Below are positions 1 through 7,995 of a stretch of 64,000 nucleotides of DNA, piece by piece. A model generated the notes under the pieces. It saw only the letters and a program-made list of their open reading frames with translations. It was not told where the DNA came from and made no database searches. Source of the stretch: JAIQFL01 sp035295745. GTDB taxonomy: Bacteria > Acidobacteriota > Terriglobia > Bryobacterales > Bryobacteraceae. The stretch is from the NCBI GenBank assembly GCA_035295745.1, contig DATGIL010000039.1, forward strand, positions 62,001 to 126,000, written 5' to 3'. The first letter of the stretch is position 1, and each line of letters begins with the position of its first letter. The translations under genes were made by a program, and so were the position numbers.

Positions 1-231
1 CCCGTACACCGGTCGAAGCCGTCGCTGATTGTCCCCGCGTCGAGTGTGGTCACCACTACGGAGCGCACATTCGTGATTCGCGCGAATAATGGAACCGCGG
101 AGTGGGTGAACGTCACCAGGGGTGCGGCCGCAGGCCCGGACACCATCGAAGTGATCGGCCCGCTGCAATCGGGCGATATGATCGTGAAGCGAGCCAGCGA
201 CGAGATTCGCGAAGGTACCCGGCTGCGCTAA
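1..231 (+). CDS. C-terminal end of an efflux (HlyD/RND) membrane fusion protein, partial
   Basis: The frame is open from the first base of the window and stops at 231, so only the last 76 residues are visible. They read as the distal beta-barrel and membrane-proximal part of a periplasmic adaptor subunit: a 'VPASSVV' strand, a 'TFVIRANNGTAEWVNVTRG' hairpin and a 'GPLQSGDMIVKRASDEIREG' ending, the typical close of RND/MacA-type adaptors that link an inner-membrane pump to an outer-membrane channel. The pump gene would lie upstream, outside the window. Family assignment rests on this short tail only. The next gene is convergent. Confidence 0.72.
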   Translation, partial: PVHRSKPSLIVPASSVVTTTERTFVIRANNGTAEWVNVTRGAAAGPDTIEVIGPLQSGDMIVKRASDEIREGTRLR

Positions 232-281
232 CCGGACCATGTCCCAGATTAGCTGCCGAAGTATCTACTTCAATGCACTGC

Positions 282-1718
282 TCACTGGCTGTCCCGGTAC
301 GTGAGCGGAGGCTTGTGATCGGCCGGAACTCGAGAGCGATACTCAAATCCAGCACGCCGCTTTTCGAAACTGGCCCTGGCCGCCTCCACCTGTTTGGGAT
401 CGGTAAACAGATCGACGGCCGTCAAAACCAGCGATTTCGCCGCCACCACCATGCCTTTGCGGCCAATGCTCATCCCGGCGCACGCGGCCGATTGCCAACT
501 GTGCGCGGGAACTCCCGGCACGAAGGTCGCCGCGCCGATCGCCGCCATCGGCACCGTCCAACTGACATCGCCCGCATCGGTCGACGCCGAGCCCGTGCCT
601 TCGCTTGGCGCCTCGACCTTCTCCTGACTGCCGAGTTGGTGACTGCGGTCGGGGAGGGTCTTGCGGATCGTCTCCGCGAATGCCTGTTCCTCTTTGGTGT
701 AGGTCACGCCTCCCACGAGGCGCATGTTCTTGTCCACCAGCGCGGCGAGAGCGTCATTGGGAAGCGTGTTGTAGGCACTGTCGATGAATTCCATTTCCAT
801 GCGCGTCTCGCTCGCCAATGCGCCGGCTTGCGCGCATTTGAGGATGCGCTCCCAAATGCCGTCCAGCGTCGGCATGCTGGGATGCCGGGCATACAGAAAC
901 ATCTCCGAATAGTCCGGCACGATGTTCGGCGCCGATCCGCCATTCGTGATGATGTAGTGGATTCGGGTGGTTTCCGGCACGTGCTCGCGCAGGAACTCGA
1001 TGGAGTTGCCCATGATCATCAATCCGTCGAGCGCCGAGCGGCCCGCATCCGGCGCGGCGGCGGCGTGGGCGGGCTTGCCATAGAAACGGAACTTCGCGGA
1101 GATGATGGCGAGCGAACTCTTCAGCGATCCGCCGTTTTGGTCGGAGGGATGCCAGCTCAGCACCGTGTCCACGTCTTTGAACGCTCCGGCGCGAATCATG
1201 TAGAGCTTGCCGCCGCCTCCTTCTTCGGCCGGTGTGCCGTAGAAGCGGATGGTCCCGGGAATCTTCTTCTCGTCCATCCACTCTTTGATGGTCACTGCCG
1301 CAAACAGCGACGCGGCGCCCAGCAGGTTGTGGCCGCATCCATGGCCGGGTCCGCCAGTCACAATCGGCTTCCGCTCCGGGACATCTTCCTGTGACAGGCC
1401 GGGCAGGGCATCGTATTCGCCCATAATGCCGATTACCGGCTTGCCCTGGCCCCACGTAGCAGTGAATGCCGTCGGGATGCCCGCGATATTCTCTTCGAGC
1501 CGGAAGCCCGCGGCGCGGAGCTCAGACTTCAGCAGGTCGGCGCTCTTCTTTTCCTTGTAGCCGACCTCGGCGTACTCCCAGATCTTGCGCGAAACGTCGC
1601 CGTAGTGCGCCGCACGCGTTTCCATCTTCTGCAGGAGCGCGCTTTTGTCATCGGCGCGCATCGCCCCAGCTGCCAGAACAAGCATGCCCAGGGTCCGAAC
1701 CACTCGCAGGTTACGCAT
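282..1718 (-). CDS. M20 family amidohydrolase (AbgB-like), secreted
   Basis: A 478-residue metallopeptidase-fold amidohydrolase. The first ~22 residues (MRNLRVVRTLGMLVLAAGAM) form a signal peptide, so it probably acts in the periplasm. M20 metal-site motifs are visible in order: 'GEYDALPGL', 'GHGCGHNLLG' (metal His with the HxCGH signature), 'TPAEEGGGGK' (catalytic/metal Glu pair) and 'HPSDQNGG', then a lid/dimerisation segment and the C-terminal 'VPAHSWQSA' histidine. The arrangement best matches the AbgB (p-aminobenzoyl-glutamate hydrolase subunit B) branch; the substrate cannot be read from sequence. It is divergent from the next gene, with only ~60 bp between the starts. Confidence 0.88.
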   Translation of the reverse strand: MRNLRVVRTLGMLVLAAGAMRADDKSALLQKMETRAAHYGDVSRKIWEYAEVGYKEKKSADLLKSELRAAGFRLEENIAGIPTAFTATWGQGKPVIGIMGEYDALPGLSQEDVPERKPIVTGGPGHGCGHNLLGAASLFAAVTIKEWMDEKKIPGTIRFYGTPAEEGGGGKLYMIRAGAFKDVDTVLSWHPSDQNGGSLKSSLAIISAKFRFYGKPAHAAAAPDAGRSALDGLMIMGNSIEFLREHVPETTRIHYIITNGGSAPNIVPDYSEMFLYARHPSMPTLDGIWERILKCAQAGALASETRMEMEFIDSAYNTLPNDALAALVDKNMRLVGGVTYTKEEQAFAETIRKTLPDRSHQLGSQEKVEAPSEGTGSASTDAGDVSWTVPMAAIGAATFVPGVPAHSWQSAACAGMSIGRKGMVVAAKSLVLTAVDLFTDPKQVEAARASFEKRRAGFEYRSRVPADHKPPLTYRDSQ

Positions 1719-1777
1719 ATAAGGTAGAGGATAGCCTGCCCGCGCGGTGTGCGGTGGTCCGAATATATAGTGTATGT

Positions 1778-2818
1778 ATGCGATGGTTGTGCGGAGTCTG
1801 GATCCTGGGGGCGGCGATGCTCACGGGCGCCGAGAGCGTACACACCGTCGTTGCCACTGTGGACCTGGTCCGGGGACAGCTTGGCGAACACAAGAAAGAC
1901 GGCCAGATCGCCAGTTCCTTACACAAATGGAAGCTTTGCGAGAGCCTCGACGAGCATACTGTTGAGGAACTTCAAAGCCTGGGCGCCGGACCCAAGACCA
2001 CTGAGGAACTAGAGCGACTGCGGATGGAATCGGTGGACTACCCAGCGCCGAAAGTCGTTCCTAAATTCGATTCGCCGCCGGTGCCAAGTGCGGAAGAGCA
2101 GGCGCGCGTAGTAGCGCAGGCGCGCGCGATCGCTCTAAACTACACGGATTCTCTTCCCGACTTCATCGCGGTGGAATCCATCCGCCGCTACTCCGACGAG
2201 CACGGTCCCTGGCGCCTCAAAGACACGCTCACCATCAAGCTCAGCTATTTCGAAAAGTCCGAAGACTACAAGGTCCTGACCGTGAACGGGCACCCGTCCA
2301 TGCTGTCGTACGAGGCGGTGGGCGGGACGATCACACAGGGCGAATTCGGCAGCTTGCTGCGCGAGGTGTTCGAGCCAAGGTCGAAGGCCGATCTGCACTG
2401 GGACCACTGGACTAATCTGCGCGGGCGGCCGGCGAATGTTTTCTTCTTTCGTGTCCACGTAGACAACTCCCGATACCAGATGGTGGTTGGCAATCGCGGA
2501 GAACGCCAAACCATCACCGCCGGGCAACATGGATATGTGTACGTTGACCGCGAAACCTCGCAGATCGTACATATCTTCTCAGAGGCGGAATCGATTCCGG
2601 ACAAGTTCCCGGTGCGGAATTCGAGCACATCCCTCGATTACGGATTTGCGGATGTCGGCGGGAAGCAGTTTCTGTTGCCGTTGCGCGCCGTGGTGCGGAT
2701 GGGAACCGCTTCACTGCAAACCCGCAATGAAGTAGAGTTCCATTCGTACAGGAAGTTCGGAGCGGAGTCGTCGATCAGCTTCGGAGATGCGGTGCCGGAC
2801 AAGCCGGCCAAGGAGTAG
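1778..2818 (+). CDS. Secreted hypothetical protein, acidobacterial type
   Basis: A 346-residue protein. The frame is open much further upstream, but the ATG at 1778 starts a clean signal peptide (MRWLCGVWILGAAMLTGAES) and the upstream part is antisense to the M20 gene, so this start was chosen. No Shine-Dalgarno sequence precedes it. The mature part has a helical N-terminal segment (~25-110) and then a beta-rich region with 'LPDFIAVESIRRY', 'GRPANVFFFRV' and 'TSLDYGFADVGGKQFLLP', a pattern I associate with conserved acidobacterial proteins of unknown role that resemble outer-membrane lipoprotein-sorting folds. No function is assigned. The next gene follows 9 bp later and may be cotranscribed. 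Confidence 0.75.
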   Translation: MRWLCGVWILGAAMLTGAESVHTVVATVDLVRGQLGEHKKDGQIASSLHKWKLCESLDEHTVEELQSLGAGPKTTEELERLRMESVDYPAPKVVPKFDSPPVPSAEEQARVVAQARAIALNYTDSLPDFIAVESIRRYSDEHGPWRLKDTLTIKLSYFEKSEDYKVLTVNGHPSMLSYEAVGGTITQGEFGSLLREVFEPRSKADLHWDHWTNLRGRPANVFFFRVHVDNSRYQMVVGNRGERQTITAGQHGYVYVDRETSQIVHIFSEAESIPDKFPVRNSSTSLDYGFADVGGKQFLLPLRAVVRMGTASLQTRNEVEFHSYRKFGAESSISFGDAVPDKPAKE

Positions 2819-2827
2819 CCAGGCCTG

Positions 2828-4162
2828 TTGACCTCACGTCCGGCGCTGTTGCTCTTTGCAGGCAGCCTGCTGGTCTACAATCTGAACCTGCGGCCGATTC
2901 CCTCGGGCGACACTCTGCCCACGGCCCTGCTGCCTGTCGAACTGGTGCTTCACCATCGCACGACATTCGACGCAGAGCAGCCACTGCTCGAGCAATCCTA
3001 CGGCGGAAATGCCTACTTTCTCTATGCCAGGCAGGGGCATTATCATTCGCTCTATCCGATCGGCCAGCCGCTCTTGTTGACGCCTCTGTACGAGCCGCTC
3101 GCGCTGGTGCCTGGAGCGCGGCAGTGGCCCGCTTCCACCGAGATCATGGTGGCGCGAATCCTGGAGAAGTTGATGGCGTCCGCGATGGCGGCCCTGTCAG
3201 TGGCTTTGCTGTTTCTTCTGCTGCGCCGAATGGTGGACGGGCGGCGTGCACTTCTCCTCGCGGCGGTGTACGGATTTGCGACGAATACCTGGAGCACCTC
3301 GAGCCAGGCGCTTTGGCAGCACGGAGCGAGCCAGTTGAGTATCGTCGCGAGCCTGCTGTGCCTGGCGCGATTTCTGGGGGACCGCGATAATCGCGCGGCG
3401 GCAATCGGCGCTGGATTCTTTGCAGCCTTGAGCTTCGCCATGAGGCCGACTGATATTTTCTTCTTCGGGGCGTCGCTGCTGGTGGCGGTGTGGAGGACCC
3501 GCCGCCCCGTGCTTCTGGCGGCATACGCGGTCAGCGGAGTGCTGATCGGCGGTCCGCTCTGCCTGTACAACTTGCAGGTGTTTGGCTCTGTTCGCGGAGG
3601 ATACACGGCAGCGTTCAACGGGAGCTTCTGGTCTGGTCTGGCGGGACTGACCTTCAGTCCCTCGCATGGCTTGTTCATCTTTACGCCCGTGCTACTGTTC
3701 GCCCTCGCGGGAATTCGCCGGCTTCCGAAGGGAGATGGTCCCGCCGACACGCTTCTGCCGATCGCGTGTCTGTTCGTCGCCTCGCAACTGATGCTCTACT
3801 CGCTCTGGCCTTACTGGTGGGGAGGCGATTGCTACGGACCCCGTATGCTCACCGACACGCTGTCCTGCATGGTCCTGCTGCTCGCCGCCTCACTCGATCT
3901 GGTGGCGCGGTATCAGGCTCTGAGGGTGGCGTTTGCACTGGCGCTGGCGCTGTCGGTGACCTCTCAGTTGGTCGGCGCGTTCTGTTTTCCGCGAGGATTC
4001 CAGTCTCCGGAGCCGCTCTGGGATTGGCGCCACTCTCCGATTCTTGAAAATGCACGCCATGGCGTCAACGTGACACCGTATCGCGTGGTTGCGAGATTTG
4101 CGTCGGATGTGGTGCATGGCCGTACGCCGGACACGCAGCATACCGGTCTGCTGGTTCGGTAG
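2828..4162 (+). CDS. Polytopic membrane protein, GT-C glycosyltransferase-like
   Basis: 444 residues starting with TTG 9 bp after the preceding stop. An N-terminal membrane helix is followed by a periplasmic loop containing 'SGDTLPTALLP', where an acidic residue after the first helix is what GT-C (PMT/ArnT-like) transferases use, then about nine hydrophobic segments (for example 'LMASAMAALSVALLFLLL', 'GLFIFTPVLLFALAG') and the loop 'WPYWWGGDCYGPRML'. The pattern matches bacterial lipid-linked-sugar glycosyltransferases of uncharacterised specificity. Class GT-C is inference; polytopic membrane nature is clear. Confidence 0.75.
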   Translation: MTSRPALLLFAGSLLVYNLNLRPIPSGDTLPTALLPVELVLHHRTTFDAEQPLLEQSYGGNAYFLYARQGHYHSLYPIGQPLLLTPLYEPLALVPGARQWPASTEIMVARILEKLMASAMAALSVALLFLLLRRMVDGRRALLLAAVYGFATNTWSTSSQALWQHGASQLSIVASLLCLARFLGDRDNRAAAIGAGFFAALSFAMRPTDIFFFGASLLVAVWRTRRPVLLAAYAVSGVLIGGPLCLYNLQVFGSVRGGYTAAFNGSFWSGLAGLTFSPSHGLFIFTPVLLFALAGIRRLPKGDGPADTLLPIACLFVASQLMLYSLWPYWWGGDCYGPRMLTDTLSCMVLLLAASLDLVARYQALRVAFALALALSVTSQLVGAFCFPRGFQSPEPLWDWRHSPILENARHGVNVTPYRVVARFASDVVHGRTPDTQHTGLLVR

Positions 4163-4294
4163 CGCTTATCGTAAACTGCCATTGCTTTGACAATTCTTTG
4201 ACAATGGTTCCACAGTTCACGCGCCTGTTACGCCCAACATAGATTCAGAGGGTGAGTCCCTCCAACTAACTTCTAACAGGAGAAGATTTACAAT

Positions 4295-4909
4295 ATGCAA
4301 AGACAGTTGCAGTATGTGGCGGTAATGGGGATTTTGGGTATTGTGGGAATCGCCGCACCCAGCGCTTCCGCCTCAGATTATGACTCGAACACGTTTACGA
4401 TGGTCGTCTCGGCGGGTGCCAAGACGTGCCTGCCGAAAGCCACGGCCACGGTGAGGGTCAGACCGGCAGGGCCTATTGACATCATGGACGTCACGGTAGA
4501 GGGCCTGCCTGCTAATACCGAGTTCGATTTCTTCGTGCTGCAGGTTCCGAAGACACCATTTGGGGTCGCCTGGTACCAGGGCGATATCATGACCGATCGG
4601 AATGGACGCGGCCATCAGGAGTTCGTGGGTCGTTTCAACATCGAGACCTTTTCCGTGGCGCAAAGCACCGCTCCGGCGCCGGTGGTATTCAACAACGGCG
4701 CGTTACCGGACGCCTCTCTGAACCCGCCATTCAATCCGATTCAGATGTACCACCTGGGCCTCTGGTTTGGTTCCCCGCAGGCTGCCAGCGCTGCAGGCTG
4801 CCCCGCCACGGTCACGCCGTTCAACGGCGAGCACAATGCCGGCATCCAGGTGCTGAACACCAGCAATTTCGCGGATGATCAGGGTCCGCTGCGGAGCATT
4901 CAGAACTGA
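4295..4909 (+). CDS. Secreted hypothetical protein (204 aa)
   Basis: A good Shine-Dalgarno (AGGAGAAG at ~4278) precedes the ATG. Residues 1-26 are a signal peptide ending in 'APSASAS'. The mature protein is beta-rich, with 'TATVRVRPAGPIDIMDVTVEGLPANTEFDFFVLQ' spread over two strands, suggesting a small Ig-like or jelly-roll fold, and two cysteines that could form a disulfide. Upstream (4187-4203) two TTGACA hexamers lie 11 bp apart, but no convincing -10 pairs with them. A strong hairpin follows the gene, so it is probably monocistronic. No function is assigned. Confidence 0.7.
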   Translation: MQRQLQYVAVMGILGIVGIAAPSASASDYDSNTFTMVVSAGAKTCLPKATATVRVRPAGPIDIMDVTVEGLPANTEFDFFVLQVPKTPFGVAWYQGDIMTDRNGRGHQEFVGRFNIETFSVAQSTAPAPVVFNNGALPDASLNPPFNPIQMYHLGLWFGSPQAASAAGCPATVTPFNGEHNAGIQVLNTSNFADDQGPLRSIQN

Positions 4910-4957
4910 TCTTCCTTTCCTTCCAACCGCTGTCAAAGTAGAGGAGTAATGATCTTC

Positions 4958-4990
4958 GCCGGCCGGATGATTCCGGCCGGCGTTCTTGAT
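4958..4990 (+). terminator. Rho-independent-like terminator
   Basis: A perfect 10-bp GC stem (GCCGGCCGGA / TCCGGCCGGC) with a 4-nt loop lies 48 bp after the secreted-protein stop. The following tract (GTTCTTGATT) is only moderately T-rich. Confidence 0.7.
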
Positions 4991-5038
4991 TGGTAACGAT
5001 CAAGCGCCTCGCAATCATTCCCATCGCAACGGTTTGGC

Positions 5039-5172
5039 GAGCCGCGACCGTAAGCTTTGTAAGAAGCTGTGAAAGATCCGGACATCGCTTGCTCACGCGC
5101 GCGGCTCGCAAGCGCACGTATCGCGCACGAAGGTATTTGGGTAGCTTACGAGCCGCGACCGTAAGGGAGCGA
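5039..5172. repeat. Dispersed repeat, copy A ('GAGCCGCGACCGTAAG' family)
   Basis: The module begins and ends with GAGCCGCGACCGTAAG and contains 'ACATCGCTTGCTCACGCGCG' and 'GTATTTGGGTAGCTTACGA'. The same blocks recur at 25189-25500. The gap from here to 5367 has only weaker echoes ('TTTCTCACGCGCGCTCGCA' at ~5221) and no plausible gene. Confidence 0.8.
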
Positions 5173-5367
5173 ACGGGTGCCCCCCTTCATCCAAGATTAC
5201 GAAAAAACGCCGAAAACCGCTTTCTCACGCGCGCTCGCACTATTCCCCTGCGCTTTGCAATGACTTTGCGAACCAGAGGACGCGACCACCAAAACCTCCT
5301 TCGTGAGGACGGAATTGGTGCCTCCCAGAGGAGTCAGTCTCGGCGCGGCAAAGCGCCTCAACTCAAG

Positions 5368-6906
5368 CTACATTACCGGCCCGATGCGCCAAGGCACAAA
5401 CTCCTTGTGCCCCAGGCGCTCGGCGCAGGTGCGGCGGCCGGACGCCGCTTCCAACACCAGATTCAGAATCTCGCGCCCCACTTGTTGCACCGATTTCTCG
5501 CCATCCGCAATCGTGCCCGCATTGATGTCCATGTTGTCGGTCATGCGCCGATAGGTGTTGCTGTTGGTCGCGATCTTGATCACGGGGATGGTGGGGAAGC
5601 CGATGGCACTTCCCCGTCCGGTGGTGAACGCGATCAGATTGCATCCTCCGGCCGCTAATCCCGTCAGCGAGACCGGGTCGTAGCCTGGCGTGTTCATGAA
5701 CACAAAGCCCGGCGCCGTCACCCGCTCGGCATAGTCGTAGACATCGATCAGGGACGAAGTGCCGCCCTTCGCGACCGCCCCCAGTGACTTTTCGATGATG
5801 TTCGTCAGTCCCCCGGCTTTGTTCCCGGGACTCGGATTGTCGTCAAAGCTGCTGCCATCGAAGCGCGTGATGTAGCGCTTGTACTCCCGGATGCAGGCCA
5901 GCAGCTTCTCGGCCACCTGCCGATTCCGCGCCCGTTTCACGAGCAGATGTTCCGCACCGAAAATCTCGGTGGTCTCAGCGAGCACCGCCGTGGCGCCCAT
6001 CTCTGCGAGCATGTCTGAGCAGTAACCCAGTGCCGGGTTTGCCGTGATGCCAGAAAACGAATCCGAGCCGCCGCAATTCAGCCCCAGCACGATTTTCGAG
6101 GCGGGCATCTCCACGCGCTGCTCGGCGGCCGCCTGTTCGATGAAGCGCGCAATCTGCCTCCGCGCCGCCTCCACCGTGCCGCGCGTCCCGCCGCTGGATT
6201 GGAGCGTGAGTCCGGCCAGCCGGTCGCTCGAAGGCGCACCTGGCCCCAGGTAGTGGTCGATCTGGTTGGTCTCGCAGCCCAGTCCCAGAATGACAGCGGC
6301 GGAGACATTCGGATGCACCAGAACGCCTCCCAGTGTGCGGCGAAGCTGGTCGAGATCGGGCCCCATGGAATGCGCGCAGCCCTCGCCATGCGGAAACGCC
6401 ACTACACCATCCACTCCGGGCGGCAGCGTTTCGTCCTCGTAGCTTCGCGCGATGCTCTCGGCGGTGTGGGCGGCACAGTTGCTGGCGGCCACCACCGCAA
6501 TGTAATTGCGAGTTCCCACGCGCCCATCTTCGCGCCGGTATCCGAGAAAGGTGGGACTGTTTGGCAGCGGCTCGGGCAGCGGCGTTTCTGTCACCGGAAA
6601 TTCATAATTCAGGTGCAATTCCTCGAACGAAAGGTTGTGCGTGTGGACATGCTCGCCAGCCTCGATCGGAGTGCGCGCGCGACCGATGGTCTGGCCGTAT
6701 CGCAAGACGAATTCGCCGGCGCGAATCGAGCGTAGCGCCACTTTATGGCCCGCTGGAATGGCATCTCGCGTCACCAGCCGCACGCCGTCGACGCGCAGTT
6801 CCGCACCCGCGGGAACGGGTACCCGGGCGACCGCAATATCGTCGGATGGATGCAGGTGAATAGCCGAATTCTCGGCAGTTGGCAGCTTGGCTATGTCCAG
6901 AAGCAT
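5368..6906 (-). CDS. UxaA-family hydrolyase (altronate/galactarate dehydratase type)
   Basis: 512 residues, the full fused form of the sugar-acid dehydratase family (UxaA, GarD) that removes water from hexonates such as D-altronate in the cytoplasm. Residues ~1-100 are the SAF-like N-terminal domain ('DIAVARVPVPAGAEL'). The catalytic part carries the family signatures 'GYRREDGRVGTRNYIAVV', 'FPHGEGCAH', 'LGLGCETNQ', 'LNCGGSDSFSGITANPALG' and 'AAGGCNLIAFTTGRGS', whose cysteines and histidines are candidate Fe ligands. The exact sugar acid cannot be told, and no uronate gene lies beside it. The start was taken at the first ATG of the frame. Confidence 0.88.
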   Translation of the reverse strand: MLLDIAKLPTAENSAIHLHPSDDIAVARVPVPAGAELRVDGVRLVTRDAIPAGHKVALRSIRAGEFVLRYGQTIGRARTPIEAGEHVHTHNLSFEELHLNYEFPVTETPLPEPLPNSPTFLGYRREDGRVGTRNYIAVVAASNCAAHTAESIARSYEDETLPPGVDGVVAFPHGEGCAHSMGPDLDQLRRTLGGVLVHPNVSAAVILGLGCETNQIDHYLGPGAPSSDRLAGLTLQSSGGTRGTVEAARRQIARFIEQAAAEQRVEMPASKIVLGLNCGGSDSFSGITANPALGYCSDMLAEMGATAVLAETTEIFGAEHLLVKRARNRQVAEKLLACIREYKRYITRFDGSSFDDNPSPGNKAGGLTNIIEKSLGAVAKGGTSSLIDVYDYAERVTAPGFVFMNTPGYDPVSLTGLAAGGCNLIAFTTGRGSAIGFPTIPVIKIATNSNTYRRMTDNMDINAGTIADGEKSVQQVGREILNLVLEAASGRRTCAERLGHKEFVPWRIGPVM

Positions 6907-7007
6907 GGGATGGCTCTTGCCTTATGGTACCTGTTCCGACACAGACTTCACATTTCCTCCACGAAATCTCCACGCATGGGAGCGGTCCGGCCTCCTAAGC
7001 TGATGAC

Positions 7008-7184
7008 ATGCGAGGTGCATTCGTAGTTCAGCTTTCAAAGATCACGGGGGAACAGTTACAGGGTTCGGTAGAAGAAGTGGATTCCGGCAAGCAGGCGAGA
7101 TTTGTGTCTGAAAACGAACTGATTGCGTTTCTGCGGGACCGCTTCACTCACACAGTAAGGAATGCGGAAGGGAAAAGCGGTTGA
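7008..7184 (+). CDS. Small hypothetical protein (58 aa)
   Basis: An ORF of 58 codons, MRGAFVVQLSKITGEQLQGS followed by a 'VEEVDSGKQARFVSENELIAFL' segment spanning residues 21-42. It looks like a compact beta-beta-alpha protein ('...EEVDSG..RF.S..EL..FL'), a pattern I recognise from small proteins near signalling genes in acidobacteria. It ends 58 bp before the histidine-kinase start chosen here, so the two may form an operon. No clear ribosome-binding site; role unknown. Confidence 0.5.
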   Translation: MRGAFVVQLSKITGEQLQGSVEEVDSGKQARFVSENELIAFLRDRFTHTVRNAEGKSG

Positions 7185-7242
7185 TCACGCCGAAAGTTTT
7201 CACTTCTCGCCAGAAATTTCGCAAGTATTAAATGGAGAGCCA

Positions 7243-7995
7243 ATGACTTTACCGCCGATTGTCGAGCAAGCCGCGGATTCGCTACCCGAAATCACGTCGA
7301 TTGTTCACGATCTCCGCAATCCACTGGCGGCGATTCACGGCAGCGCTGAGATGCTGATTGGCAGGAGCCTGTCTCCGGCCCAGATCCACCGAATTGCCCG
7401 CAACGTATACGGCGCTTCCATGCGTATGCAGGAACTGCTCGACGAATTCTTCACCCGATATCGGGACGCGGACCGGGGCCGGGATCGGGGCATGGATGCG
7501 TGCGATCTGCACGATATGATCGACTCCGCCATAGCCAAGATTGCGCTGCTGGCCGAGTCTCAGCGCGTGCAGATCTCGCGCGCCGTGCAGGAAAATCTGA
7601 TGATGGTGTTGGACCGCCGCCGCATCGAACGGGTCCTCGTCAACCTTATGGTAAATGCGCTCGACGTGATGCCGGACGGGGGAAGCATCGACCTGTCGGC
7701 TGCCGTTGACGGTGATTACGTGGTAATTCGGGTTCGGGATAGCGGCCCTGGCATCCCTCCCGAGATTCGTCACCGCCTTTTCCAGTCCTTCGCAACTGCG
7801 AGAAAAGCGGCTGGGCTCGGACTGGGTCTTGCGATCTCGCGACAGGCTGTAATCGACCACGGCGGGGACATCTGGGTAGAGCCGGTCGCTCGGGGAGCCT
7901 GCTTTGCCTTGTCCCTGCCTCTTGCGGCGTACGCGAGCGATTGCACTACGCCGATTTCTGCCGCGCCGGAAAAGCGGTTAGCAGCGATCGCCTGA
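7243..7995 (+). CDS. Soluble histidine kinase (HisKA + HATPase)
   Basis: 250 residues from the ATG at 7243, preceded by GGAGAG; an in-frame ATG at 7162 would add 27 residues that look non-native. The H-box 'IVHDLRNPLAAIHGSAEML' carries the phospho-accepting His (~22). Then come the N-box 'LVNLMVNALDVMP', the G1 box 'DSGPGIPPE' and the G2 box 'GLGLGLAISRQAVIDHGG'. There is no membrane segment and no PAS or GAF sensor domain, so sensing must come from a partner. No response-regulator gene is adjacent. Its 3' end overlaps the convergent regulator gene by 50 bp. Confidence 0.9.
   Translation: MTLPPIVEQAADSLPEITSIVHDLRNPLAAIHGSAEMLIGRSLSPAQIHRIARNVYGASMRMQELLDEFFTRYRDADRGRDRGMDACDLHDMIDSAIAKIALLAESQRVQISRAVQENLMMVLDRRRIERVLVNLMVNALDVMPDGGSIDLSAAVDGDYVVIRVRDSGPGIPPEIRHRLFQSFATARKAAGLGLGLAISRQAVIDHGGDIWVEPVARGACFALSLPLAAYASDCTTPISAAPEKRLAAIA

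Noticed and set aside
102..1394. A 430-aa plus-strand frame over the M20 gene
   Set aside because: It has the His/Arg-rich composition of an antisense shadow and no motifs, and the minus-strand M20 gene explains the region.
5039..5172. A CRISPR array made from the dispersed repeats
   Set aside because: Units are ~120 bp with related, not unique, intervening sequence, and there are no cas genes.
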